Source: Zygnema circumcarinatum (Eukaryota > Streptophyta > Zygnematophyceae > Zygnematales > Zygnemataceae). From it: a stretch of 64,000 nucleotides of DNA. The translations under genes and the position numbers were made by a program. The first letter of the stretch is position 1; the number at the start of each line of letters is the position of its first letter. The notes beneath the pieces were generated by a model. The model did no database searches and was not told the origin of the DNA. It worked only from the letters and a program-made list of their open reading frames with translations. This document shows, piece by piece, positions 1 to 10,246 of the stretch. The stretch is from positions 1,085,995 through 1,149,994 of the forward strand of contig CM074807.1 of the NCBI GenBank assembly GCA_037447605.1, in the 5' to 3' direction.

Positions 1-813
1 GTGAAACCAAAATATTTGGCCAGAACTATTCAAGAAGTTTTGCCAATTACTAAAAAGTATTGGCCTCTGTGGGATTCTCGAACGAAGTTGAATTGCATCA
101 ACACGAAACGAGGGCCTACAAGTGTTATGAATTGTATCAGTAAGTGGTTGGAGGAGGAAGAAGGGAGGCCTTCAAAACCGACTCAAAAAAAAATAATGAA
201 ACTTTGCAGAAAGTGGAATTTTGTGTGGACAAGACCAAACCAAGTGTCAAACTTGGAATGTCCTGAAATTGAAAAGTTTCTTGGATTCCCAGAAGGGCAC
301 ACTCGGTCAATAAATGGGATTATAGCGAGGTTGAAGGCATTAGGGAATAGCTTTCATGTTCCCACAATTGAGTACCATCTCTCAGTGCTTCAACGAAAAT
401 TCCCAAATGGAATCAATGTACTTTCGCTTTTTGATGGGATTGGAGGAGCAGCAGTGGCTTTATTTCAATCTGGGATAAAAATTAATGTGTACATCTCTGT
501 TGAGAGCAATGAAAGTTCTCAAAGAGCGGCAAAGAGTTATTTTCAAGAAAGAATACCGGATGGGGGACGTCTGATCCTGGAAAAATGGGTAGAAGGATTA
601 GATAGGGCGAAGCTTAAAGAATATGTTTTGAAGTATGGAAAATTTGATTTACTTATAGGTGGGAGCCCTTGTGATAATTTCACAGGAAATAATCGCGTTT
701 CTAAGAACAAGCTTACAGGGAGGTGTGGGATTTTAGGGAAGACTGGGCGTTTGTTTTTTCAGTTTCATAGGATTGCGAAAACATTAGAAAATATTCAAAA
801 AGGACTCGGGTAG
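1..813 (+). CDS. DRM-type DNA cytosine methyltransferase, 3' part
   Basis: This is the C-terminal 270 residues of a domains-rearranged methyltransferase, the plant de novo cytosine methyltransferase of RNA-directed DNA methylation. The motif order is the rearranged one. The LGNSFHV segment (motif X side, residues 114-120) comes before the AdoMet-binding motif I LSLFDGIGG (141-149), which is followed by the catalytic Pro-Cys motif GGSPC (220-224). The early WPLWDSRTKLN block and the LGFPEGHTR block also match DRM proteins. The frame is open at base 1, so the GTG there is not a start. UBA domains and the ENV motif must lie upstream of the window. The stop is TAG at 811-813. No intron is seen in these 813 bases. 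Motif I reads FDGIGG where Arabidopsis DRM2 has FTGIGG. The family call is firm; activity is not shown. Confidence 0.9.
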   Translation: MKPKYLARTIQEVLPITKKYWPLWDSRTKLNCINTKRGPTSVMNCISKWLEEEEGRPSKPTQKKIMKLCRKWNFVWTRPNQVSNLECPEIEKFLGFPEGHTRSINGIIARLKALGNSFHVPTIEYHLSVLQRKFPNGINVLSLFDGIGGAAVALFQSGIKINVYISVESNESSQRAAKSYFQERIPDGGRLILEKWVEGLDRAKLKEYVLKYGKFDLLIGGSPCDNFTGNNRVSKNKLTGRCGILGKTGRLFFQFHRIAKTLENIQKGLG

Positions 814-1905
814 TTCAATGTCGGGAGCCAGTTTTGTTGTTAAAGACATTCAAAAAAATACTTGACATGTTAATGTTTTGTAGAACTTCACTTCATTGCA
901 TGGAATACGACATAATGTTTGTCATCATTTTTTAGTGGTAAGAAAAGCATTGCATTGCAGTGAATTGGATGCTTGTAATTGTATGGATGTGATGAATGTT
1001 TATTGGATGAAATTGACCAACTCTAAAATTGAAATACAACAGAGCCTACGTATGGCTTCTTTAGGGAGGGGGAGAAGAGAGAGGGCGAGGCAGGCGGGGA
1101 AGAGGTGGAAGGGAGAGGGAGACGGAAGGTCAAACTATTTTCACAAATTTCAGACGTGTCGTGAATCGAAGATTATCGGGGATTATATGGCGAACAAAGC
1201 GTGTGAACGCTCGTGCATGTAACGAATTGGGAAAGTGAGTGGAAAAAGGGAGAAAAATGGAGAAAGACGGAGAAGAAGGGGAGAAGGCGAGGAATGAGTT
1301 GGGAGAGAGGACGAGGGGGCAGGACAAGAGGAGGGAGGTCGATTGATTTCCACAAAAATTCTGACAGACTGTGCTTTGCGTGAAGTGTCGTGAATGTTTG
1401 CACGAGCATTCCAAAGCAAGCAAAAGGAAAGAGCCCATCCGTAAGAAGCCCATACGTAGCCAATCTCAATTAGTCCCAAATGGTCAATTTCAATAAGTCG
1501 ACCGGTCGTTCCCTTCGCGTTCCAAATGGCTGCTATTACTATAGTTCTTATTTTCTTCAATGTCGGGAAATGCGCTCAGCGGCCTTTTGAAGCTCACCAG
1601 TATACGAATCAAAGATAGTAAAGCGACTCTACAAGTTGCGTTCATCGTACTGAAAATGAAAAGTCAACCAAGCTCTATCTCGGTTCTCGTCCCCGCATGT
1701 TGCTTATACTAAACAGGTCTGCTGCAACAAAGACCAGATTCTATAACCCTAAAGAGTCTAAGAGCCTCTCACAAGTCAACCTCAGTCCATCCATGACAGT
1801 TTCTGTTGAAACTCTTTGCCAATTCCCATCGTTAATGCCTCCTTTTCCTAAGGCGCTTCGTGCAAGTCATTGTCTCGAGGAGGCCGCTTCTACTTCAACA
1901 AGTCC
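814..1905. other. Intergenic region, DRM 3' end to Gln/Ala gene 3' end
   Basis: Convergent 3' flank. It holds purine-rich stretches at about 1060-1125 and 1220-1345. The open frames here are low-complexity readings of those stretches. I see no domain, RNA gene or clear repeat. Confidence 0.5.
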
Positions 1906-3587
1906 TCAGCTCGTGTCCATAGGCGCAGGTCCCAAGTCAGCTGGGTGACTAAGAGGTGTGGTCGGTGGCCCTGCCTGCACTCGAGCTTGTAAGTTTGGCG
2001 GCATGACTGCCTGCACAGGAGGCAAAAACGTTCCTGGCTGACCTGCCGTTACAGGCATTCCACTGGGAGGTTCGCCCGCACAGACTGGAAACACAGAAGG
2101 AGCAGGAACTGGTTGGAAGGTGGCTGTTGCGGTAGGAGCAGGCGTTTCAAGGGACTGGAATAAGGGACCTGAAGATAGCACAGAAGGAGCAAACGTCTCG
2201 TGCGAACCGGAGACAGAGGAGGGTTTCACAGGTGCAAGAGTGGACGCTACGGCCTCTGAAGGGCTTTCTTCTGCTGCTTTGGCAAATTTCTCTTGAGCTA
2301 TTTTGGCTGCCTGCACGAGTTTGCAGCGGAAGCAGATGATTACGAACTGCTGAGTAATTAACGATGGACCATTCCGTTAATGTAGGCAATGGTAAAATCA
2401 AACCTGATCGCAAAGGGGAAGTGGAGAGAGGAGAGTGTGAATTCACTTCTGCATCAATCTCTCTTGCACAGGGGGGGGGGCAAGAAAAACCAAAATTTCT
2501 ACTAGCTACTTTTTCGAAAGCTTCACCCAGTTCTTTCTCATACCTCTATAGCAACGGCTGCTAAGTCCTTTCCTTCGTTGGAGCTAGCCACTGCTGGAGC
2601 TGCGAATTTATTTAAAACAGCTTCCCTATCATCATTACTTTTCTCCCTCCCGACTTCTTGTTGACCCTCCGCCTGTTGGCTCGTTCCATCCGCCTGCCAC
2701 ATCCAGGCACAGTTGTCAGTTTCATCGCTTGTGACATGGTCGGATCTAGATACACAAGCAAGCAATTTTGTGTTGCCAGGTATGAGGAAAATATCGGAGC
2801 CCGCTGTCTCTTGTTTGAAGAGAATAATAATCTTTTAATTCAATTCAGAAATTATGCAGCGATTAATGAAGTTCAGATTTTTATCAGACGCCGGCTCAGG
2901 ATCCCATCGCGTGGGCTGATAAACAGTGTTCAGTGTACTATGAAAATTCTGAGCGTTTCAAACTCGGGAAAAGCAAGCTCACTTAATAAATCGCTAAGTT
3001 GCTAGGGCAATATTCACAATTATTTTTTTTTGGAATTCGCCGTGTTCGGGCTTCTGGCATAGTCTCTACTGTTCTCCTTGGAGTTCTGTGCACTCTACTG
3101 GAAGTTAAATAAATCATTCGTTGTTCTTAAAGCAAGGATACAATCTTTTTAAGCAACAATGCTCCTTACAATCCTATAAATGGAGGCGCCAGATGCTGCA
3201 TGAGTTCGAGCCATTCAGACTGAAAAATAAGTAAAGGATATCAATTTCATGTTCCAGAAAAATCACTCTTAGTGTCGACCCATCGAATTCCAAAACTGCT
3301 GAATCTTCCTCAGAGACAGAAGATTAGCTATTGCAGATAGACTACAACGCCTCACGGTTCTGACTCGAGAAAAGATGTCAGACAACAGAAATTACCGTCC
3401 TGTAAAGAATCACAAGCCATTCATTTGCTACTTTGCACCGCTCTACCATTGTCTCCTTACTTACCGCTCGTTCATGCTGCTCGCTGCTCCTTCCATCCCC
3501 GCCAACCTCATCTCGTCCTTGCCCCTTCTGCTGCTCCTGGTCATCTTTCCCTTCCCTCCCTGCTCGCTGCTGCTGCTCATCCGCCAT
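1906..3587 (-). CDS. Gln/Ala/Pro-rich low-complexity protein, 3 exons
   Basis: I do not recognise a named family. The model has three exons: 3587-3465, 2693-2544 and 2310-1906, all joining in phase 0 to give 225 residues. It starts MADEQQQRAGREGKDDQEQQ, a charged Gln/Gly-rich head. The middle is hydrophilic and the last exon starts with an Ala/Lys helix-like stretch (AAKIAQEKFAKAAEE). The tail is rich in Pro, Ala and Val and ends PMDTS. There are no membrane segments and no cysteine clusters. The layout resembles the divergent gene at 4525-5984: a Gln-rich first exon, a phase-0 intron, an Ala-rich helix stretch and a Pro-containing tail. The two may be diverged duplicates. The first exon and its GTAAGT donor are the best supported; the second exon acceptor is less sure. 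Confidence 0.5.
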
Positions 3588-4524
3588 GGTCTAGAAGCTG
3601 CCTCCGAGTGCTCCTCCCTTCGCTGCCTCACTTCAAACCTTATTCTATTTTGTACGCCAGAGATGAAAATTTAGCGAGTGCATGCGCAGGTGCGCGAGAG
3701 AGTGGGGAAGTCTGAGAGAAAGAGTGAGAGAGAGAGAAAGGGAGAGAGAGAGCGGGAGAGAGGGAGACGGAGAGAGAGCTGCGAAGAATTGGGAGAGACG
3801 AGACTCTCAAAACTTGCTGCAGATGGGAGGGCGCCACGTGTCGCGACTGTACGCGTCTACCGACACAGGAATGTGCCACGTGGCATGCTGCTGATGTGGT
3901 ATGGCCACGCAAGCAGAACTCTCCCCAGAGCGCGCCACGTCAATGCCAAGCCCGAGCCAGAACTCCTGCGATTGCGGAATCCACTTGCCGTATATTTGAT
4001 CAACTTGTTGGGCGGAGAATGACCCTGTGGGTGGTAGATCCGTGGAGTCTCGTCCTGTGCCAGTTGCCCACACCGGTGAAATTAAATCAACAACGTGCGA
4101 ACGAATCCATTGCTGACACGCCATCCGGAATTTCCAAAATCTGAATTGTGTGTATAGATTCTGTAGAATCATGGCAGGTTTCCCTGGCCGCTGCCGTGGT
4201 TCAACAGTTCACCCGCGCGCTTCCGATCAACAAGGCCAGTGGAATCGCGCGTATGGGCGGAAATTTTCGAAGGTGGACTCTTGGGGGGGACATGCAGCTC
4301 CTGCAACGACAGGCGGAGTGCAGGACGAGGCCGAGGGGATCAGGGATTTGGTGAAAAGCTGTGCTGGTCAGAAGGTAAACCAAAAAAATCAGTAAAAATA
4401 GAAGAAAGGGGCTAAGCAAAGTCATAAAAGGGATCAATAGGGGATCTATCCTCACAAAAGTAAACGAAAAAGCAATCTCCAAAAAAAGTCGTCATTTGCC
4501 GAGCTTGCAAAGAGCAAAGCAGAC
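3588..4524. promoter_or_regulatory. Divergent promoter region with two G-boxes and a GA tract
   Basis: This 937-base gap separates two genes transcribed away from each other. CACGTG palindromes lie at 3835-3840 and 3877-3882, both as G-box type gCCACGTG. A GA-rich purine tract runs from about 3705 to 3780, on the side of the minus-strand gene. Shared control of both genes is inferred from the layout. Confidence 0.4.
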
Positions 4525-5984
4525 ATGTCTCAAGCACCACAGCAGCAGGGAGGGAGTCAGAAGCAAGAGCAAGGGAGTGGTGGAGAGCAGCAGCAACAGC
4601 AGCAGAAGCCTACTACTCCGCAAGACGAGGTCTGTAAGTTGCGGCTAGCGATCGCGTCGTTCTTTAGTAGAATGAAATCTATAACTTCGAGTTGGATGTA
4701 TTCTTTAGAAACCTTTGACATACGGGCTCATATTTTCTTCGTCGTTCGTTTTTACCAGTTGCTTTGGCCTTTAGCCTAAACACATGGTATTGTCTGGACA
4801 TTGGAGTGTCCACGTTCAATGGCTTTCCTTTAACTAAGATTATACGAAACCAATACGCCAACGACCAACCTCGGTTTTCCTATGAAGAACTCACAGAACT
4901 TTCAGTCCCGGCTTCCGATGTAACTTTTTCATGCATGGGTAAAACCAAGTACTGCATCGTTCCGTCTGTCTCAATATTCTGAACAGTGCTTTAAAACAAC
5001 CTTTTTTACTTCGAACCTTTTTAGATTTTTAATCCATTGATCTGCTGCGAGTTAAATCATCACAGCCACAAGAAACTACTTATTTTTTGGCTCATATATT
5101 GATTTCATGTCATACATGCATGCAGGCAAGGCAAGCGTCGTTGGAGGCCTTTCAGGCGCAGCAAGAAGCAGAGGAAGCGACCAAGAAAGCATATGCTAAG
5201 CAGTTGCAAGCACAAGAAAAGTCTCAAATCGCAGCGCAGTCTGCTGAAGCACAACGAGCTGCGGCGACACAAGCAGCTAGCATGGCTGCATCTGAAGCTG
5301 CAAGGAAAATTCTGGAGGAACAGAAAGAAGTTACTCAGAATCAGGTGCAACAGTCGGCTATCCAGGGGATGGTTGCTCAGCAAGCTGCACAGCAAGCTGT
5401 TGCAATGCAGTCCCAACAATCCACTGTTAACCAAGACAAAGAAGGTGGCAGTCAGCCTCATGTGCCAGGGTCGGCCATGGGTATGCCGCCTGTTCCACCG
5501 TCAGCGATGCCTGTCCCGTCAGCTTTCACACAGTCCGTGCAGCACAGCCCGGGAACTCCTCTGCAGCAGGCTGTGAGGCAGGCGGCCTTTCAGATGGCAT
5601 GCGAAGCTTCAGCAGGAATGGCAGCCGCGCAGCAATCTGCAGCACAAGCCCCTACAGATCCTGCCACTCAGCAGGTTTGTTTCGTGTTACTGGCTGGACT
5701 GACTCAGTCTATCACAAGCAATGCAGTTTGGAATGTTTGATTTCCAGAGTTTTTGTATGTGTTGAAGATGAGTTGGTCGAGAATGCTTTTTCTTTTCAAG
5801 TCATTGCCTTGCGAGTAACAAGCTTACATGTGTTGTGTGGTAATGGAGTGAGTTGCAGGTCGCAGCCCAACGAGCTCAGGCAGCGCAGCAGCAGATGTCC
5901 TTCGCCCAGCAGGTTGCTGGAGCGGCAGATACCTCAGAAGGGGCCCAGCAAGCCGCTCACGCCTTGCGAATGATGACACAATGA
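4525..5984 (+). CDS. Gln/Ala-rich low-complexity protein, 3 exons
   Basis: No named family is recognised. Exons are 4525-4629, 5126-5674 and 5859-5984, all in phase 0, giving 259 residues. The first exon is almost wholly Gln, Gly, Ser and Lys. The second opens with a strongly helical Ala/Glu/Gln stretch of about 80 residues (repeated AQ, EA and QA pairs, likely coiled coil), then a Val/Pro/Met/Ala-rich part. The last exon returns to Gln/Ala (VAAQRAQAAQQQMSFAQQ) and ends in RMMTQ. The first donor must be GTCTGT at 4630 to keep frame, because the better-looking GTAAGT four bases on would shift it. Its layout mirrors the head-to-head neighbour. A scaffold or RNA-binding role is possible, but no motif proves it. 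Confidence 0.55.
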
Positions 5985-6659
5985 CCGACATTGGCACATT
6001 CTGGACGACAGCGGACATGTCTGATTGTAGAAATATCTTCCAAGCCTGACATGCACATGATGGCAAGCTGCTCCAGCTATGAGCAGCTACAACGACACTA
6101 CGCTCGGAGCATAAAGGCACATCTTCTGGACCATAGTAGACTTTGCTTTTGAAGTCATTCCAGCAAACACTTGATTTGACATAGACTTGCTTCTTAACTG
6201 CTATGCTTAATGCAGCGTTACTCCCGTCAGACTATCTTCTTCAATTTATGTTTGGCTTGCACGGAGTGCGTCTTTAGAAGCTTCCCGACTCCAAGGTTAA
6301 GAGAATAGTTCTTTCCCCTTTCGTGCAACTTCCAGGTCAACAGGTGGGAAAGAAAGCAAAAAACGAACATCTTCGTAACACAAAAAATAGCTTAAGCATA
6401 TGTGTGCCACCACCTTTCCAGGTAGTTCACAAAAAAGTGGAACTCGAAGAATATGGGCCAAAAAGCCCAGGAACGAGTTCTCTACCGCGGCCGTGACTTG
6501 ATGCTCCTTTAGAAGGGCAGCTTCAATGTTGAAAAAAAAATGGAATAATGGGACACCCATACTGCCAAGAGCTAATGATTTACAGTGAACCCAATCAGAC
6601 TACGGGCATACAAAAATGTGGATGATCAAAATACCAAAAAAAATAGAGGAGCCCCTTAC
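5985..6659. other. Intergenic region, convergent 3' flanks
   Basis: AT-rich spacer between the ends of two convergent genes. I see no coding signal, repeat or RNA gene. Confidence 0.4.
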
Positions 6660-8798
6660 CTACACGGCAGGAGGAGCACGGGCAGTTAATCCACATGCTT
6701 TCAAGAAGCCTTCCATGTCTGAAAGACCTTCCAATATCACCGCTTTCCCTGTCTTCCCTGCAGTTCTTAGCTCCCCTTCAGTGAATATACCCGTACAGAC
6801 TCCGATGGGCAGCGCTCCTCCATATTCAGCAGCCAAAATGTCATTGGGCTGCATAATCACGACCAATGTAAGAAATGGTGCAGAGTTTCTGCGCGTTACC
6901 TATTGGAAGCTACCACTTCCAAGAGCTACGCTATGTACGGCTTACCTATTGAAGCTGCAAACCACTGCTATGCGTATGGTATAAGGAAGTCAAAGGAGCA
7001 CACATTCATTCAGAGGAGACTGCTAAGGCTGGCAAAAGTCTGACTCACAGTGTCGCCAACATGGATCTGTAGTCCAAAAGGAGGTCCAGGAAAAAGCTGC
7101 TGTGCTCGATGTGCGGCAATCTTTACCAGCTCCCCACGATCGGTATCGTCACTGCCAAATCTGTGACAGCCAGTACAATAACTTCAGTGCAATCTAGAAC
7201 AATGCTGTAAAAAACAAACTGCACAGGTCACCATTGTACATTCTCTGTAACTTGAACTTGCAACTTGCGCTTTTAAGTATTCATGACAAAGGCTCCATAG
7301 TTGCTGCAATTCCGTTTAACATTTGCTTTCAAAATGAACCATATCAACGCATGCTATGACAAAAGTCACGCCTTTGGTGAGAAAAATACCAACCCTCCAA
7401 AATTAGGAGCGGAAAAGTATGGCAGTAAACCAAGAGCCTTCATTTTCAGCCACGCAATTGGCTCCAAGTTGCCCGTCACCTGCTCCCGACATGCACACCG
7501 CCAACCATATTAAGTTGTGATGCAGATAAGCAAGACAAGGTCATGCTTGTCTATGCTTGTGATAGACAAGCATTTTCATGACCAAGTCACAACGGCTTGG
7601 ATTGAGTGTTCTAGGACAGAAAAATGAGCATCAGTTTTAGAATGATTTGGTTGACGTAACTTCACACTTCGAGTGAACAAGTTTCCTTACCAGGCCTATA
7701 ACGACATCTGGATGTCCTGAAAGAATTTGCATCAGGTCCCAAACACCTGGTAGCAACTCCAGCCCATGGCCTATTTCTTCTTCATGACTGCTTGAGTACT
7801 CCAACATTTTCTCCTTCACTTTTGCCAGCTTCGGGGTTATAGCCTGCGAGGGTCCACAGTGGATAGTAGATACTTCATATGGTGAAAAGAGCCTCTTGCA
7901 CCTGCCAGCGACTTGTAACTTGTAAACGGAGCTGACCAAACGTACAAGTACTTATGTCCTTTTAAATGAAACAATATAAGCTGTAGACCGGCTTCAGGGA
8001 TACTGCGGCAATTACAGCGTGAACCCGTTAACTTTCAGATTTACCGACAAAATGAACAAATCGCAGTTAGATGGGATAGACTGAAGTCTGAAGGAACGAC
8101 AAGGACATTAGAGTCGCAGATTATAGCAACTCTATTGGCGAAGAAGGGGAAAAAAAACGGCGAGAGACGGGGCCGCACACAACAAGCAAGCTGGCATTGC
8201 CGCATTCTAATCTACAGCTTGGTGGTGTGTTTGCAATTCAAAGTTCAAAGTTCAAAGTTCAAAGTTCACCTCACGGCTTACTCCATAGTGCTCCAAAGTC
8301 CTCGAAGCCACAGTAAGGTCTGTGCTGCCATGGTGCTGTTTCACAATCCAATCAAAGCGCAGGAAACAAGATTTTCGTTGGCAACGTCCTGATGGCAGTA
8401 CCAGTTGAAGAAGAGTGGTCATTTAAGGCAATAAGACAGCAGCATTTCCGATTCTCATTTTCTTCCATGTTTGTCACAAGCTCGTCCATTGAGTGATAGC
8501 AACGCAGTACTATTGCTGGCTGCATTTCAGCCTGCATTAAAATCACCTCCATCGACCAAGCTGTTCAAGTAAGGTGACAGAATTCTCACTAGCAGAGCAA
8601 TAGGAAAATCTGCATTCGCTGGCATGAAGGCTAGCATCTGACCTTGATGGCATCAATGGTGCCAGTAATGCCAAAGACTTCCTTGAAGCTGAACGCAAAT
8701 GCGTCCTTGTGCAGCTTGTTGGCCTCCAAGCCGACACTGTGTATGAGCGTCCCGTCCACATCGAAGGTGATCAGGACGCGCCCGCCAGCCGTGGCCAT
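6660..8798 (-). CDS. HAD-superfamily hydrolase, 6 exons
   Basis: A 249-residue haloacid dehalogenase-type phosphatase. Exons are 8798-8643, 8335-8282, 7843-7691, 7479-7394, 7160-7049 and 6848-6660, and phases agree at every junction. Motif I is FDVDGTL with the nucleophile Asp13 and acid/base Asp15. HHGSTD begins the cap region. VTGNLEP at about 122-128 is motif II and the Lys in WLKMKALG fits motif III. GDT|PNDILAA (185-193), split by an intron, is motif IV and supplies the Mg-binding acids. Length and the cap placed between motifs I and II fit subfamily IA (phosphoglycolate phosphatase-like). There is no transit peptide, so a cytosolic location is likely. The substrate cannot be read from the sequence. 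The first donor is GTCAGA, weaker than the others. Confidence 0.88.
8237..8266. repeat. Heptanucleotide repeat (TTCAAAG)n
   Basis: Four tandem copies of TTCAAAG inside intron 2 of the HAD hydrolase gene. Confidence 0.9.
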
Positions 8799-8948
8799 GG
8801 CGGGCAAGCGCCAGCTAAAAGTGAAAGCAACCCCGGGGCGAACGCGAAGCAGTAAGGAAGGAGGGGGGCCGGATCAACCAATGGTTGCAATCATTGAATC
8901 GGCGGTTGCCGTCTATTTCCAATGCTGGCCCACATTGGCTGGCGACTA

Positions 8949-9270
8949 GCCAACCATTGCTTCAATGCGCCAACCATTGCTTCAATTCGCCAACCGTTGC
9001 TTCAATGCGCCAACCATACCAGCGGCTCCGAACCATTGGTGTCAGACCTTTTCAACAGGAACGGAACGCAAACTTTCATTGAACTCGCGATGGCGAGGCC
9101 ATCAAATTTACATGGATAAATTTACATTTTCAACCATTGCGAAGGGTCGCAACCATTACATCCAGTTGGCGAACCATTGGACGCCAACCATTGGGCCAAC
9201 CATTGGGCCTACCATTAGGCCAACCATTGCCGCCTAATGGTTGGCGATCCAATGGTTGGCGATCCAGTGG
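8949..9270. repeat. Tandem/palindromic repeat block, AACCATTG family
   Basis: The block starts with three copies of a 20-bp unit (gccaaccattgcttcaatgc, 8949-9013). After a break it continues from about 9131 with closely spaced ccaaccattggg units. Near 9230 these turn into the reverse-complement form (taatggttggcgatccaatgg). The end, ccaatggttggcgatcca followed by gtggtccgacctgtgat, closely matches the end of the array at 51.9-52.65 kb. One family therefore occurs at both sites. Confidence 0.75.
9077..9118 (-). repeat. Dispersed 45-bp hairpin element, copy A
   Basis: Reverse-orientation copy of the element also seen at 18312, 25027 and 28381. The core is GATGGC-N3-GCCATC, a six-base stem, flanked by tccatg..cattt on one side and gag(a/t)tcaatg on the other. 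This copy has GCGAG and TTCAATG variants. Confidence 0.75.
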
Positions 9271-10246
9271 TCCGACCTGTGATTTTCCGCTTCCATATAT
9301 TCCGGTCTGATGTTGGCTCCTGCGCATGTACGGACCTCTTAACCAGCAGTCCGTACGATAGCGTAAGGCCGTATGGTTCGTACCGTACGGCCTGGAGGAC
9401 AAAGCACCCAAGCCGTTGCTCCAGCTCCAACGGCAGCCATGGCTGCGTCCCCCCTGCAGCACCCCTGTCGATGGGACCGGCGGTCTACTCCCTCCGGTGA
9501 GTCTCCGTTGCAAAGCGGTGCTGGTCCAATCTTCCGCATGAATTTTTGATGGCTAGATTTAACTGGCGGGGGGCTGTTCGAGGTTCTCGACTGCCATTAG
9601 GGAAGCAAAATGGCATTTTTAAGGCATACAAGGGACTTTTGCTGAGGGCGGATACATTGTTGTGTCGCCATGTGCCTTTGAAAGGACCAACGTCTAGAAC
9701 GACTACTGTACATTTGATGTAACGCTGCTGTGGCTGCATTAAACCATAGACCCGACGGAATTTCGCAACTTTTATCTAGTGATGATTTATAAGTGAACGC
9801 CGTTCTCATGATGTTGCAGAGCATTGTTTGGAAGCTTTTCTCCCTGCCGTCTCTGAATGATTTCCCTGAGGGAGACGGCTTCCATTGCCGAGGAGCAGCT
9901 GGCCACTCAAGGATAAGACCTTACATAGCTTTTGCTTACCTGACTCCCGCTTCCACTACCATTCTCCCGTCACAGGGCTATCTTGAGAGCAGTTCTTCGA
10001 AGGTATTACCATGCGTGCGGATTCCCTAATTGCCTTTCCCCTCTCAGATATGTTCAGTGGGAGACGTTGTCTTCTATTAATCATGTGTCGAGTTGACCAC
10101 GAGAGTCCGGCTAAAGGATTTACCTTGACGCGATTCATTCAAAGAGGTGGCTTCATACGCGCGTCGTTCTTCAAGTGAACATTCCTTGCTCAGCTTAGCA
10201 TTAATTTGGTTCGTCTGCTGAAAGGTACGCTCCCTGGTGGCAAGCA

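Larger units (their letters stand above)
8799..10246. other. Divergent intergenic region with repeat block
   Basis: Lies between the start of the HAD gene and the start of the EamA gene. It holds the AACCATTG tandem and palindrome block (8949-9270), one copy of the dispersed 45-bp hairpin element, and a CCGTACGG palindrome at 9383-9390. An ATG at 9439 opens a short frame that reaches a GTGAGT donor at 9497 and could splice in phase to the CAG at 10276. It may be an alternative first exon or 5' UTR of the EamA gene. Confidence 0.4.

Noticed and set aside
3678-4022. Arg/Glu-rich plus-strand frames
   Set aside because: Reading of the GA tract in the divergent promoter.
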